A stretch of DNA of 64,000 nt. It comes from Blattabacterium sp. (Cryptocercus kyebangensis) (lineage in GTDB: Bacteria; Bacteroidota; Bacteroidia; Flavobacteriales; Blattabacteriaceae). The position numbers and the translations under genes were made by a program. The notes beneath the pieces are model-generated. The model ran no database searches and was not told where the DNA came from. It was given only the letters and a program-made list of their open reading frames with translations. The stretch is taken from positions 483,501 through 547,500 of the forward strand of contig NZ_CP029820.1 of the NCBI RefSeq assembly GCF_003226855.1, in the 5' to 3' direction. This document shows, one piece after another, positions 37,337 through 46,211 of the stretch. Within the stretch, counting starts at the first letter, position 1, and each line of letters opens with the position of its first letter.

Positions 37337-38707
37337 ATGTTCAAAAAAATATTAATAGCTAATCGTGGTGAAATTGCTTTACGGATTATACGAACAGCTA
37401 AAGAAATGGGAATAAAAACAGTAGCTGTTTATTCGACTGCAGATAAATATAGTCTTCATGTTTATTTCGCGGATGAAGCTGTATGTATTGGCCCTCCTTA
37501 TTCTTATCAATCTTATCTAAATGTTCCAAATTTAATATCTGCTGCTGAAATTACTAATGCAGATGCCATTCATCCTGGATATGGATTTTTATCCGAAAGT
37601 GCCTATTTTTCATCTATGTGCATAAAACATAGAATTAAATTTATAGGACCACTTCCAAATCAAATAATTCAGATGGGTAATAAAATATCAGCTAAGAAAA
37701 CTATGGAAAATGCTGGAATTCCGTGTTTACCTGGATCGGATTGTTCTGTTGAATCTTCTTATAAGGAAGTAGAAAAAATAGCAGAAGAAATAGGATATCC
37801 TATTATTATTAAAGCAGTTTATGGAGGTGGAGGAAAAGGAATACGATCTGTTTTAGATAAAAAAAAATTAAAAAAATCTTGGGAAGAAGCGAAAAAAGAA
37901 GCTTTAGCATGTTTTGGAAAAACAGATATTTATATAGAAAAATTAATTATAGATCCAAGACATATAGAAATACAAATAATTAGCGATCGATATGGAAAAT
38001 CCTGTCATTTATCCGAAAGAGATTGTTCAATTCAACGAAGAAATCAAAAATTGGTAGAAGAGGCTCCTTCGCCCTTTCTAACCATTTCTTTGAGAAAAAA
38101 AATGGGAGAAGAAGCTGTAAAAGCAGCTGAATTTATTCATTACGAAGGGATCGGAACTATAGAATTTTTAGTAGATAAAAATAGGAATTTTTATTTTATG
38201 GAAATGAATCCAAGAATTCAAGTAGAACATACTATTACCGAAGAAATAACAGGGTTAGATCTTGTACAAGAACAAATTTTTTTAGCTTATGGGAAAAAAC
38301 TTTCTGGAAAAAATTATTATCCAAAAATGTATTCAATAGAATGTAGAATTAATGCAGAAGAACCTTATCAAGACTTTCGTCCTGTTCCTGGAAAAATTAT
38401 TCAAATACATTTTCCAGGAGGTAAAGGAGTACGAATAGATACGCATGTTTATGCTGGATATAGAGTCCCACATTATTATGATTCTATGATTGCAAAAATA
38501 ATCACCACTGCAAAAAGTAGAAAAGAAACTATTGAAAAAATGCGTAGATCCTTAGAAGAATTTGTAATAGAAGGGATTCGTACTACTATTCCTTTTCACA
38601 GACAACTTATGCAAAATAATGATTTTTTAAAAGGAAATTATAATACAAATTTTTTAAAAAAACTTCACTTAGATTCTAAATTTGACAATGATCATTCAAA
38701 TTGTTAA
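37337..38707 (+). CDS. accC: Biotin carboxylase subunit of acetyl-CoA carboxylase
   Basis: ATP-grasp enzyme that carboxylates biotin on AccB. The 456 residues begin FKKILIANRGEIALRIIRTA. They contain IHPGYGFLSESA, the glycine-rich ATP loop AVYGGGGKGIRSV, HIEIQIISDRYG, the catalytic FYFMEMNPRIQVEHTITEE, and the late RVPHYYDSMIAKII. It is intact. Its last 32 bases overlap the 3' end of prfA on the opposite strand, an example of compaction in which the tails of both proteins are encoded by one stretch. Confidence 0.96.
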   Translation: MFKKILIANRGEIALRIIRTAKEMGIKTVAVYSTADKYSLHVYFADEAVCIGPPYSYQSYLNVPNLISAAEITNADAIHPGYGFLSESAYFSSMCIKHRIKFIGPLPNQIIQMGNKISAKKTMENAGIPCLPGSDCSVESSYKEVEKIAEEIGYPIIIKAVYGGGGKGIRSVLDKKKLKKSWEEAKKEALACFGKTDIYIEKLIIDPRHIEIQIISDRYGKSCHLSERDCSIQRRNQKLVEEAPSPFLTISLRKKMGEEAVKAAEFIHYEGIGTIEFLVDKNRNFYFMEMNPRIQVEHTITEEITGLDLVQEQIFLAYGKKLSGKNYYPKMYSIECRINAEEPYQDFRPVPGKIIQIHFPGGKGVRIDTHVYAGYRVPHYYDSMIAKIITTAKSRKETIEKMRRSLEEFVIEGIRTTIPFHRQLMQNNDFLKGNYNTNFLKKLHLDSKFDNDHSNC

Positions 38708-39797
38708 TTTGTTTTTTTTCAAAAAATTTTAAAAAATCAATCATTTCTTGAATATTTCCATTCATGAATCCTACAAGATCATGGATGGATTTATGAATCC
38801 TATGATCTGTTACTCTTTTTTTAGGATAATTATAGGTCCGTATTTTTACGGATCTATCTCCTGTAGAGACTAAAGATTTTCTTTTTATAGATCGTTCTTT
38901 GGATTGTTTTTCCATTTCATTTTGATAAAGACGTGATCGTAAAACGTTCATAGCTTTTTCAAAATTTTTATGTTGAGAGCGTCCCTCTTGACATTCTACT
39001 GTAATTTTACTTGGCAAGTGAGTTAACCGTACAGCGGATTCTGTTTTATTTACATGTTGTCCTCCAGCACCACTAGATCGAAATGTATCTTTTTTTATAT
39101 CAGATAAATGGATGTTCATCTCTATATCTTTTACTTCAGGTAGAACAGCCACTGTGATAGCCGATGTATGTATTCTACCTTGAGATTCAGTTTTTGGAAT
39201 TCTTTGCACTCTATGTACTCCAGATTCAAATTTTAAATTTCCATAAACTCCTCCTTTTATATTATTTCCACTTACATTTAAAATTATTTCTTTGTATCCT
39301 TTAATTCCTCCTTTTTGAACATTTATAATTTCATATTTACAACCTACTTGTTTAAAATACATTATATACATTCGTAGGATATCTTCTACGAAAAGACATG
39401 CTTCATTTCCTCCTGTTCCAGAACGTAATTCTACAATTGCATTTCTATGGTCCTCATTGTTCTCTTCTGTATTTGTATTAGAAAATAGAATATTATATGA
39501 TTTTTTTTCAATAGAAAATAAATCTTCTAAAATTTGATTTTTTTCTAAAGAAGCTATTTCTTTCATTTCAGGATCAGAATCGTTTTTTAAAATATCGTTC
39601 GCTTCTTGAAGAGAGGATAATTTTTTTTTGTATCTTTCATAAAGATTCATTATATTTTTCAATATTCGATATCTTTTCAAGTATATCTTATATTTTTTTT
39701 GATTGTATATAATTTTAGGCTCTAAAATAGAATTTGATATTTTTTGAAATTCTTTTTCAAAGACTTCAAATTTATTAATCAATGAAGTTTTTTTCAT
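38676..39797 (-). CDS. prfA: Peptide chain release factor 1
   Basis: Reads UAA and UAG stop codons. The 373-residue protein has the catalytic GGQ loop in RSSGAGGQHVNKTESAVRLTH and the class I RF block IVELRSGTGGNEACLFVEDI. Its residues fit RF1 rather than RF2, as the GGQ context and the absence of a programmed frameshift show. The N-terminal helical domain is lysine-rich and slightly long. It is tail-to-tail with accC, overlapping by 32 bases. DUF4293 lies 68 bases upstream in the other direction of the same strand. Confidence 0.94.
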   Translation of the reverse strand: MKKTSLINKFEVFEKEFQKISNSILEPKIIYNQKKYKIYLKRYRILKNIMNLYERYKKKLSSLQEANDILKNDSDPEMKEIASLEKNQILEDLFSIEKKSYNILFSNTNTEENNEDHRNAIVELRSGTGGNEACLFVEDILRMYIMYFKQVGCKYEIINVQKGGIKGYKEIILNVSGNNIKGGVYGNLKFESGVHRVQRIPKTESQGRIHTSAITVAVLPEVKDIEMNIHLSDIKKDTFRSSGAGGQHVNKTESAVRLTHLPSKITVECQEGRSQHKNFEKAMNVLRSRLYQNEMEKQSKERSIKRKSLVSTGDRSVKIRTYNYPKKRVTDHRIHKSIHDLVGFMNGNIQEMIDFLKFFEKKQINNLNDHCQI

Positions 39798-39865
39798 TCT
39801 TTTTTTTCATTAAGTGAAAAAAATATGCTTATTCTTAATTATTTGTTTATGATTTCCGATATTTA

Positions 39866-40276
39866 TTATCGTATTCTATTCATAGAACGAATTGATTCTA
39901 TATCTCTTTTTATTTCTTTATTAGAAAGATACAAAAATAATATCGTTGATAATATAAGAAGAGAAAGTATAAGAAGAATAAAGTTTTTTTTTATTAAAAA
40001 ATATTTATAATAATACGAAAAAAAAAGAATGTATATGAAAGTGGCACTATTTATAAGTATATTTAAATTATTACACAAAATTTGTATTTCTTTTTTTTGA
40101 AAAGAAAGAAGACTTATAATAGATAAAATTAAAGCTATAATCAAAAAAATTAAAAATATTTTATCTAGAAAAAAGGAATTTTTTATTTCTTTTTGTTCAT
40201 AAGAATAAATGTATAAAGAAGTAGAAGAAATTAATATGGATAGAAATAAATAAAAAGTTTGTATTCGGTATAACAT
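39866..40276 (-). CDS. DUF4293-like membrane protein next to rho
   Basis: A 136-residue protein with four hydrophobic helices. It starts MLYRIQTFYLFLSILISS and ends RDIESIRSMNRIR, the two conserved ends of the Bacteroidetes DUF4293 family (RIQT at the start, ..VRS.DRLR at the end). In Flavobacteriia this gene is a common neighbour of rho, and here it is divergent from rho with 128 bases between. Function is unknown. The conserved basic C-terminal motif faces the cytosol if the topology is four-pass. Confidence 0.8.
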   Translation of the reverse strand: MLYRIQTFYLFLSILISSTSLYIYSYEQKEIKNSFFLDKIFLIFLIIALILSIISLLSFQKKEIQILCNNLNILINSATFIYILFFSYYYKYFLIKKNFILLILSLLILSTILFLYLSNKEIKRDIESIRSMNRIR

Positions 40277-40365
40277 AAGATTAAAAAAATATTTTATAAT
40301 TTCTTAATTGAAATTCAAATTAATTTGTATAATTGCATTTATAGAGAAGAGATACTATCTTAAAA

Positions 40366-40377
40366 GCCAAAATTGGC
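40366..40377. promoter_or_regulatory. GCCAA/TTGGC dyad upstream of rho
   Basis: A 5-base inverted repeat with a two-base centre lies 27 bases before the rho start, in the divergent DUF4293-rho intergenic region. It is one of very few G+C-containing motifs there. It could be an operator or a small mRNA hairpin. The call rests on symmetry and position only. Confidence 0.2.
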
Positions 40378-40404
40378 ATATATAAAATCTAACCCAATTA
40401 CTTT

Positions 40405-41958
40405 ATGTATGATATTACTGAATTAAAAAGTAAAAAACTTTTTGAATTACAGGAGATTGCTCGTTCTTCAGGATTAAAAAAATGTACACAATTACGAAAA
40501 AACGAACTCCTAGAAAAAATAATTTCCATTTTAAAGAAAAAAAAATCTCCTACAATGTCTTCTTCAAAGATAGAAAATTCTTTATTAAAAAAAGGATTTA
40601 AAATTCGAAAAAAAATAGAATCCAAGATACTATTTTCAGAAAATATTAATGAAAAAAAGAAATCCTTTTCTAAGGAACATTTAAAGATATCCCCCAAAAT
40701 TCCAGAAGAAACTGGTAAATATCAAAAAAAATACTTTCCAAGTTGGAAAAAAATTGATAGATCGGAATTTCAAACTACTATTGGGACAGAAAGTGGTGTT
40801 TTACAAAAAGTATCCAATAAATATCGTACTCCTGAATATGAATTTGAGGGAATTATAATTAGTGAAGGAGTACTAGATATTATGCAAGAGAACTATGGAT
40901 TTTTAAGATCTTCTGATTTTAATTATTTATCATCTCCTGATGATATTTACGTTTCTCAATCTCAAATTAGACTTTTTGGAATGAAAACAGGAGATACTAT
41001 AAGAGGAGAAGTTCGTCCTCCTAAAGAGGGAGAAAAATATTTTCCTTTAATTAAAATTCTTGAAATAAATGGAAGACATCCTTCTTTTGTAAGAGAAAGA
41101 GATTCTTTTGAACATTTAACTCCCCTTTTTCCAAATGAAAAATTTAAACTAGCTGAAAAAAACGCTACTCTTTCTACAAGAATAGTAGATCTTTTCACAC
41201 CAATAGGAAAAGGACAAAGAGGTATGATTGTAGCTCCCCCAAAAACAGGAAAAACTACTTTATTAAAAGAAATAGCTAATGCAATTGCGGCTAATCATCC
41301 AGAGGTTTATCTGATTATTTTACTTATTGATGAAAGACCAGAGGAAGTTACAGATATGCAACGAAATGTTAAAGGAGAAGTAATCGCCTCTACTTTTGAT
41401 GAACCAGCAGATAGACATGTAAAAGTAGCTAATATTGTATTACAAAAAGCTAAAAGAATGGTAGAATGTTCTCATGATGTTGTGATATTATTAGATTCTA
41501 TAACACGTTTAGCACGTGCATATAACACTGTTTCTCCTGCCTCTGGAAAAGTTTTGTCAGGAGGAGTAGATGCCAATGCTTTGCATAGACCAAAAAGGTT
41601 TTTTGGAGCGGCTAGAAATATAGAAGATGGAGGATCTTTATCTATTATTGCTACTGCTATGATTGATACAGGATCAAAAATGGATGAAGTTATTTTTGAA
41701 GAATTTAAAGGAACTGGAAATAAAGAACTTCAATTAGATAGAAAAATTTCTAATAAACGAATTTATCCAGCTATTGATCTTGTTTCATCCAGTACAAGGA
41801 AAGATGATCTATTGTTAGATACAAATACTTTGCAAAGAATGTGGATTTTACGAAAACATCTTTCCGATATGAATCCAGTAGAAGCCATGGAATTTTTAAG
41901 ATCACGTATGTCTAGAACTAAAAACAATGAAGAATTTTTAATATCAATGAATGGATGA
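40405..41958 (+). CDS. rho: Transcription termination factor Rho
   Basis: Hexameric RNA helicase that ends transcription. The 517 residues start with the Rho N-terminal helical domain ([20 protein letters not shown]). A Lys/Ser-rich insertion of roughly 90 residues follows, typical of Bacteroidetes. Then come the RNA-binding cold-shock-like domain ([20 protein letters not shown]) and the ATPase domain with Walker [16 protein letters not shown], Walker [18 protein letters not shown] and the R and Q loops. It is a single plus-strand gene and the next element is tRNA-fMet. Confidence 0.96.
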   Translation: MYDITELKSKKLFELQEIARSSGLKKCTQLRKNELLEKIISILKKKKSPTMSSSKIENSLLKKGFKIRKKIESKILFSENINEKKKSFSKEHLKISPKIPEETGKYQKKYFPSWKKIDRSEFQTTIGTESGVLQKVSNKYRTPEYEFEGIIISEGVLDIMQENYGFLRSSDFNYLSSPDDIYVSQSQIRLFGMKTGDTIRGEVRPPKEGEKYFPLIKILEINGRHPSFVRERDSFEHLTPLFPNEKFKLAEKNATLSTRIVDLFTPIGKGQRGMIVAPPKTGKTTLLKEIANAIAANHPEVYLIILLIDERPEEVTDMQRNVKGEVIASTFDEPADRHVKVANIVLQKAKRMVECSHDVVILLDSITRLARAYNTVSPASGKVLSGGVDANALHRPKRFFGAARNIEDGGSLSIIATAMIDTGSKMDEVIFEEFKGTGNKELQLDRKISNKRIYPAIDLVSSSTRKDDLLLDTNTLQRMWILRKHLSDMNPVEAMEFLRSRMSRTKNNEEFLISMNG

Positions 41959-42015
41959 TAATAATTTTTTATGGGTATTTGATTTTGTGATTGAAAAACA
42001 TTATATTATGAAAAT

Positions 42016-42088
<73 letters not shown>

Positions 42089-42125
42089 TTTTTTTTAGCT
42101 TCATAAAATTCTTAATATACTTTTT

Positions 42126-43301
42126 TTGTTTATGATATTCTATTATTATTTTGGAATTTTATGCTGTTTTATTTTTTTTATATTCATCTATTTTTTTAGA
42201 AAGTTGGAATTCTTTTTGATGGAAAAGTTAAAAGATCATCGAAATGAAATCCAAAAAATGTCTCAATATGATATAATTGAATTTGGAAATTCTTTAAAAG
42301 AAATTAAGAATGGAATTATACAATCTATAATAGATTTTCAAAATTCTATTGATGGTAAAATTCAATTTTATATTGAAAGTCAATCTAATAAATTAAATTT
42401 TATTCATTTAGAACAAGAAAAACTGGTTAGAATGACAGAGAAAAAATTAGAAGAAATCAAAGAAAATGTGAATGAAAAACTTCAAAATTCTTTGAATGTA
42501 CATTTGGGTAAATCTTTTGAAATAATTGGGAATCAATTGTCTTTTTTACAGGAAGGGTTGGGAGATATGAAAAATTTAGCACAGGATGTAAATGTTTTGA
42601 AAAGAACTTTAAATCATGTGAAAATATGTGGAAGTTTTAGTGAAATGCAATTATCTATGCTTTTACAACAGATTCTATCCCCAGAACAGTATGCCTGTAA
42701 CGTAGTTACTAAATCTAATACAAATTTTGTAGTGGAATTTGCTATTAAGCTTCCAGGACTTGGAGATGGAAATATTATATGGTTACCGATTGATGTAAAA
42801 TTTCCAAAAGAAACTTATGAAAAAGTACAAATGGCTTATAATTTAGGAGAAAAAAAAAATATAGAAATAGCTAAAAAAAATATGGTATCTGTTCTTAAAA
42901 AAATGTCTAAGGATATTAAGGATAAATATATAGATCCTCCAAATACTACTGATTTTGCCATTCTTTTTTTGCCTTTTGAAGGAATATATGCTGAAATAGT
43001 GAAAAATTCAAGCTTATTAGAAGAATTACAAAGAAAATATAAAATTGTAATTACAGGGCCTTCTACATTAGCGGCTATGTTAAATAGTTTACAGATCGGA
43101 TTTCGTACTTTAGCTATTCAGAAAAAAAGTTCTGAAGTATGGAAAATTTTAGAAACTGTAAAAAAAGAATTTACAAAATTTGGATCATTGCTTCATCAAG
43201 CACAAGATAAATTGCAATCAGCAGCCAAAGATATAGATAAAGTAATGGGAGTTAGGAAAAATTTAATTGAAAAAAAATTAAGAGATATAGAGAATTATTA
43301 G
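42126..43301 (+). CDS. rmuC: DNA recombination protein RmuC family
   Basis: A 391-residue protein with an N-terminal membrane helix (YYYFGILCCFIFFIFIYFF). A long coiled-coil region follows to about residue 150, then the RmuC nuclease-like core: VCGSFSEMQL-type KICGSFSEMQLSMLLQQIL, LPIDVKFPKETYE, FAILFLPFEGIYAEIV and VITGPSTLAAMLNSLQIGFR. RmuC limits inversions at short repeats in E. coli. The start at 42126 could also be two codons later. Its stop abuts the tRNA-Ser gene on the other strand. Confidence 0.92.
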   Translation: MFMIFYYYFGILCCFIFFIFIYFFRKLEFFLMEKLKDHRNEIQKMSQYDIIEFGNSLKEIKNGIIQSIIDFQNSIDGKIQFYIESQSNKLNFIHLEQEKLVRMTEKKLEEIKENVNEKLQNSLNVHLGKSFEIIGNQLSFLQEGLGDMKNLAQDVNVLKRTLNHVKICGSFSEMQLSMLLQQILSPEQYACNVVTKSNTNFVVEFAIKLPGLGDGNIIWLPIDVKFPKETYEKVQMAYNLGEKKNIEIAKKNMVSVLKKMSKDIKDKYIDPPNTTDFAILFLPFEGIYAEIVKNSSLLEELQRKYKIVITGPSTLAAMLNSLQIGFRTLAIQKKSSEVWKILETVKKEFTKFGSLLHQAQDKLQSAAKDIDKVMGVRKNLIEKKLRDIENY

Positions 43302-43387
43302 CGGAGAGAAAGGGATTCGAACCCTTGACACTTTTTTAGTGAACACGCTTTCCAGGCGTGCGCCTTAATCCTCTCGGCCATCTCTCC
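43302..43387 (-). tRNA. tRNA-Ser(GGA)
   Basis: An 86-base class II tRNA with acceptor GGAGAGA pairing to TCTCTCC, anticodon loop CTGGAAA (anticodon GGA), a long variable arm with a 5-base stem, T loop TTCGAAT and discriminator G, all as expected for serine. CCA is not encoded. It lies 9 bases after the RNase P RNA on the same strand, so the two are probably one transcript. RNase P could then process its own companion. Confidence 0.94.
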
Positions 43388-43396
43388 TATTCAATA

Positions 43397-43684
43397 AAAG
43401 TAAGACTATAAGCCGGATTCTGTTTTTATACCTATCATTTATCTAGGATACTGGTTACCCACTATCTCTATCTGCCTACCCCCCGGTATCAACCGAGTCA
43501 GTTTTCCGGTATATATGGCATTTCACCGTACAGAGTTTACATGATTTCACTACAGCAATATTATCTGTACTTTCTTTCTGTTGCACTATTCCTCACCTTA
43601 CGGTGGATGGGGATTATCCATTGTACTGCTCTATGGTGCCCGGACTTTCCTCATTTTTTTTAATGCGATAGGACGTCTTACTTT
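43397..43684 (-). ncRNA. rnpB: RNase P RNA (class A)
   Basis: The universal ends are present. Near the 5' end is GAGGAAAGTCCGGGC followed by ACCATAGAGCA. In the middle is the ACAGAAA motif of conserved region IV, then AGATAAATGAT (region V), and near the 3' end ACAGAATCCGGCTTATAG. The outermost 10 bases, AAAGTAAGAC and GTCTTACTTT, pair perfectly as helix P1 and set the limits. About 288 bases makes it compact. The 5' end touches the yebC stop codon and the 3' end is 9 bases from tRNA-Ser. Its protein partner rnpA is at 31.5 kb. Exact ends are inferred from P1. Confidence 0.93.
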
Positions 43685-44400
43685 TATTTTATTACCATAT
43701 TGGAGTAAATATTTTTTATATTTTTATTTTCTTTAAGTTTTTCAATAAAATTTGAAATTTTTTTACCATTTTCTTCGGAAAGAAATTTAGGATGTTTAGC
43801 TATTCGTTTTACTATAGAACTATGAAAAATTTTTAATTTTTCAAAATTATTTTTCATAAAACCAAAATATTCAAAATCTGTATAGATATACATTTTTTTT
43901 TCATCCTTTCTGATATCCTTTGCTCCAAAATCTATGGACATCAGTTCAAAATTATCCATTGAATAAGGAATATCCTTTTTTTTTATCGAAAAAAAACCTA
44001 TCCGATTAAATAAATGAGTCAACTCTCCATTATGAAATAATCTTCCTCCATTTTTGTTAAAAAAAATTTTCACACTGGAAGTAGTTCTAATACTATTGTC
44101 CGTCATGCATTCTATAATTAGACTAATCCCTTTTATTTGTCCCTCTAAATTTAAATTTTTGTAATTATTTGTATTAGTTTGTGAAGCTTTTTGTATAGCT
44201 TTTTCTATAGTAATTTTGGGAATATTTATTGATTTTGCATTGATAATAGCTTTTCTTAAACGAAAAGAATTTTTATTTGATCCTGATTCTTTAACTGCCA
44301 TAGAAATTTCTTTAATAATTTTAGAGAATTTTTTAGATTTTCTAAAATCTTGATTAGATTTTCTATGTTGTATATTTGTCCACTTGCTATGTCCTGACAT
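43684..44400 (-). CDS. yebC: YebC/PmpR-family (TACO1-like) protein
   Basis: A 238-residue protein beginning MSGHSKWTNIQHRKSNQD, the near-invariant start of the family. It includes IEKAIQKAS and LIIECMTDNSIRTTSSVKIF. The family was long called transcriptional regulators; the mitochondrial TACO1 and recent bacterial work tie it to translation of difficult sequences such as proline runs. Which applies here cannot be told. Its stop codon overlaps the first bases of the RNase P RNA. Confidence 0.93.
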   Translation of the reverse strand: MSGHSKWTNIQHRKSNQDFRKSKKFSKIIKEISMAVKESGSNKNSFRLRKAIINAKSINIPKITIEKAIQKASQTNTNNYKNLNLEGQIKGISLIIECMTDNSIRTTSSVKIFFNKNGGRLFHNGELTHLFNRIGFFSIKKKDIPYSMDNFELMSIDFGAKDIRKDEKKMYIYTDFEYFGFMKNNFEKLKIFHSSIVKRIAKHPKFLSEENGKKISNFIEKLKENKNIKNIYSNMVIK

Positions 44401-44524
44401 GGAAATTTTTATAATTTTTTATAAAGTTCTTTTGAATAAACAGATTTTTTTTATCTATCTTCGCTAGAAGATCACTAACTATAAAATAAAAAATTGGAAA
44501 AGCAATTTAATAAAAAAAATAATT

Positions 44525-44752
44525 ATGTCAAAAGTTTGTGAACTTACAGGAAAGAGGGCAATGGTAGGTAATAGAGTTTCTCATGCTAACAATAAAAATA
44601 AACGTCGTTTCAATATAAATTTATGCAAAAAACGTTTTTTTTTAACAAAAGAAAAAAAATGGATTACTTTAAAAATTTGTACTTCTGTTATTAAATTGAT
44701 TAATAAAATTGGAATTGAAAATACATTAAAACGTTTTAAATATAAATATTAA
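44525..44752 (+). CDS. rpmB: 50S ribosomal protein L28
   Basis: A 75-residue basic protein starting [28 protein letters not shown], cut here only for length; this N-terminus is diagnostic of L28. The rest ([17 protein letters not shown]) matches the family end. It is the first gene of the conserved Bacteroidetes group rpmB-rpmG-DUF4295-ftsY, with gaps of only 2-30 bases between members. Confidence 0.93.
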   Translation: MSKVCELTGKRAMVGNRVSHANNKNKRRFNINLCKKRFFLTKEKKWITLKICTSVIKLINKIGIENTLKRFKYKY

Positions 44753-44757
44753 ATATT

Positions 44758-44940
44758 ATGGGAAAAAAAGGAAATAGAATACAAGTAATATTGGAATGTT
44801 CTGAACAAAAAAAGACTGGAATTCCGGGTTCCTATAGATATATTACTACGAAAAATAAAAAAAATACTCCAAATAGAATAGAATTAAAAAAATACAATCC
44901 AAGATTGAGAAAATACACAATTTATAAGGAAATAAAATAA
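44758..44940 (+). CDS. rpmG: 50S ribosomal protein L33
   Basis: A 60-residue L33 with [17 protein letters not shown] and [21 protein letters not shown], the recognised family blocks. The CxxC zinc pairs of some L33 proteins are absent, so this is the zinc-free form. It begins 5 bases after rpmB and ends 2 bases before the DUF4295 gene. Confidence 0.93.
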   Translation: MGKKGNRIQVILECSEQKKTGIPGSYRYITTKNKKNTPNRIELKKYNPRLRKYTIYKEIK

Positions 44941-44942
44941 GT

Positions 44943-45107
44943 ATGTCTAAAAAAATTGTAGAAGATAAAAATAAAAAAAATTCTAAAAAGATGATTCTTG
45001 CTATCCGAATAATTAAATCTAAAAAATCTGGTTTTTACACTTTTGAAAATAAAATCATAACCGATAATGAAGTGGATAAATTTTTCCATCATAAAGATAA
45101 AAATTAA
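44943..45107 (+). CDS. DUF4295 family small basic protein
   Basis: A 54-residue ORF starting 2 bases after the rpmG stop. It reads MSKKIVEDKNKKNSKKMI and continues IRIIKSKKSGFYTFENKIIT, ending DNEVDKFFHHKDKN. The pattern (lysine-rich start, K..KS.KSG.Y.F, then an acidic ...VD.F end) is that of DUF4295, found between rpmG and ftsY across Bacteroidetes. Its function is not established; position and charge suggest a ribosome-associated protein. It is clearly a real gene from synteny. Confidence 0.85.
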   Translation: MSKKIVEDKNKKNSKKMILAIRIIKSKKSGFYTFENKIITDNEVDKFFHHKDKN

Positions 45108-45137
45108 TTTTTGATTATTTAAATTCAGTCAGTAAAA

Positions 45138-46133
45138 ATGTTTTCGCCTCCAAAAAAAAAGGAAATAAAAGTAGCATTCGATCATGAATTAAAAAAGACT
45201 AGAGAATCCTTTTTCTCTAGAGTAAAAAATATTTTTTTCCGAAAATCAAAATTGAAAGTTGAGATAGATATAGATGTTTTAGATCATATAGAAGAGATAT
45301 TATTATCTTCGGATATAGGGACAAAAACTACCATAAAAATAATTAATAATCTTGAAAAAAGAATTAAAAAGGAAAAATATGAAGACAATCAAAAATTATA
45401 TGAATTCTTGAAAGAAGAAATGAAAGTTCTTTTTATGGATGTTATTAAAAATGAAAGTTTAGAACGAACAATAAAATATGAAAAGAAACCATACGTAATT
45501 ATGATGATTGGAGTAAATGGAGTAGGGAAGACCACAACAATTGGTAAATTAGCATTTTTTTTAAAAAAAAAAGGATTTAATTTAATTATAGGTGCTTCGG
45601 ATACATTTCGTGCAGCTGCTATACGACAACTTGAAATATGGTCAAAAAAAGTGAATATTCCATTGATAAAACAACAACATATGCAAGCGGATCCAGCTTC
45701 TGTAGCGTACGATACTTTGCAATCTGCAAAATCTAAAAATACGGATGTAGTATTGATTGATACAGCTGGTAGATTGCAAAATAAAATTGGACTGATGGAA
45801 GAACTTTCTAAAATAAGTAGAGTGATGAAGAAAGTAATACCTGAAGCTCCTCATGAAATTATGCTTGTTTTGGATGCTACAACGGGTCAAAATGCTTTTG
45901 AACAAGTGAAAAAATTTTCTTCTTTTGTGAAAGTTTCTTCTATAATATTAACAAAATTAGAAGGCACTGCTAAAGGGGGAGTCGTTATAGGAATCATGGA
46001 TCAATTTAAAATACCTATTAAATATATTGGAATAGGAGAAAAAATACAAGATTTGAAAGAATTTGATGGTAAAAAATTTATTGATTCTTTTTTTATTAGT
46101 ACTACTAAAGAAGATATAATCCAGGACAACTAA
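45138..46133 (+). CDS. ftsY: Signal recognition particle receptor FtsY
   Basis: SRP receptor GTPase that docks ribosomes to the membrane. The 331 residues have an N domain rich in Lys and Glu and then the G domain: MIGVNGVGKTTTIGKLA (G1), ASDTFRAAAIRQLEIW (G2/insertion), VVLIDTAGRLQNK (G3), ILTKLEGTAKGGVVIGI (G4) and YIGIGEKIQDLKEFDGKKF (G5). The acidic A domain is essentially absent, as in many Bacteroidetes. It ends the rpmB-rpmG-DUF4295-ftsY group. Confidence 0.96.
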   Translation: MFSPPKKKEIKVAFDHELKKTRESFFSRVKNIFFRKSKLKVEIDIDVLDHIEEILLSSDIGTKTTIKIINNLEKRIKKEKYEDNQKLYEFLKEEMKVLFMDVIKNESLERTIKYEKKPYVIMMIGVNGVGKTTTIGKLAFFLKKKGFNLIIGASDTFRAAAIRQLEIWSKKVNIPLIKQQHMQADPASVAYDTLQSAKSKNTDVVLIDTAGRLQNKIGLMEELSKISRVMKKVIPEAPHEIMLVLDATTGQNAFEQVKKFSSFVKVSSIILTKLEGTAKGGVVIGIMDQFKIPIKYIGIGEKIQDLKEFDGKKFIDSFFISTTKEDIIQDN

Positions 46134-46211
46134 CATTATGTCTTTTACCCTTAAAAAGGGATAGTCTTTGTTATTTCTATTTGCTATATTTTTCATTAAA
46201 ATTTTTTAATT

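Noticed and set aside
39825-40010. Plus-strand ORF facing prfA and DUF4293
   Set aside because: It is antisense to the conserved C-terminus of the DUF4293 protein and has no family features.
46134-46211. CCCTT/AAGGG hairpin after ftsY as a terminator
   Set aside because: The stem is only five pairs, the flanks do not extend it and no T run follows directly.
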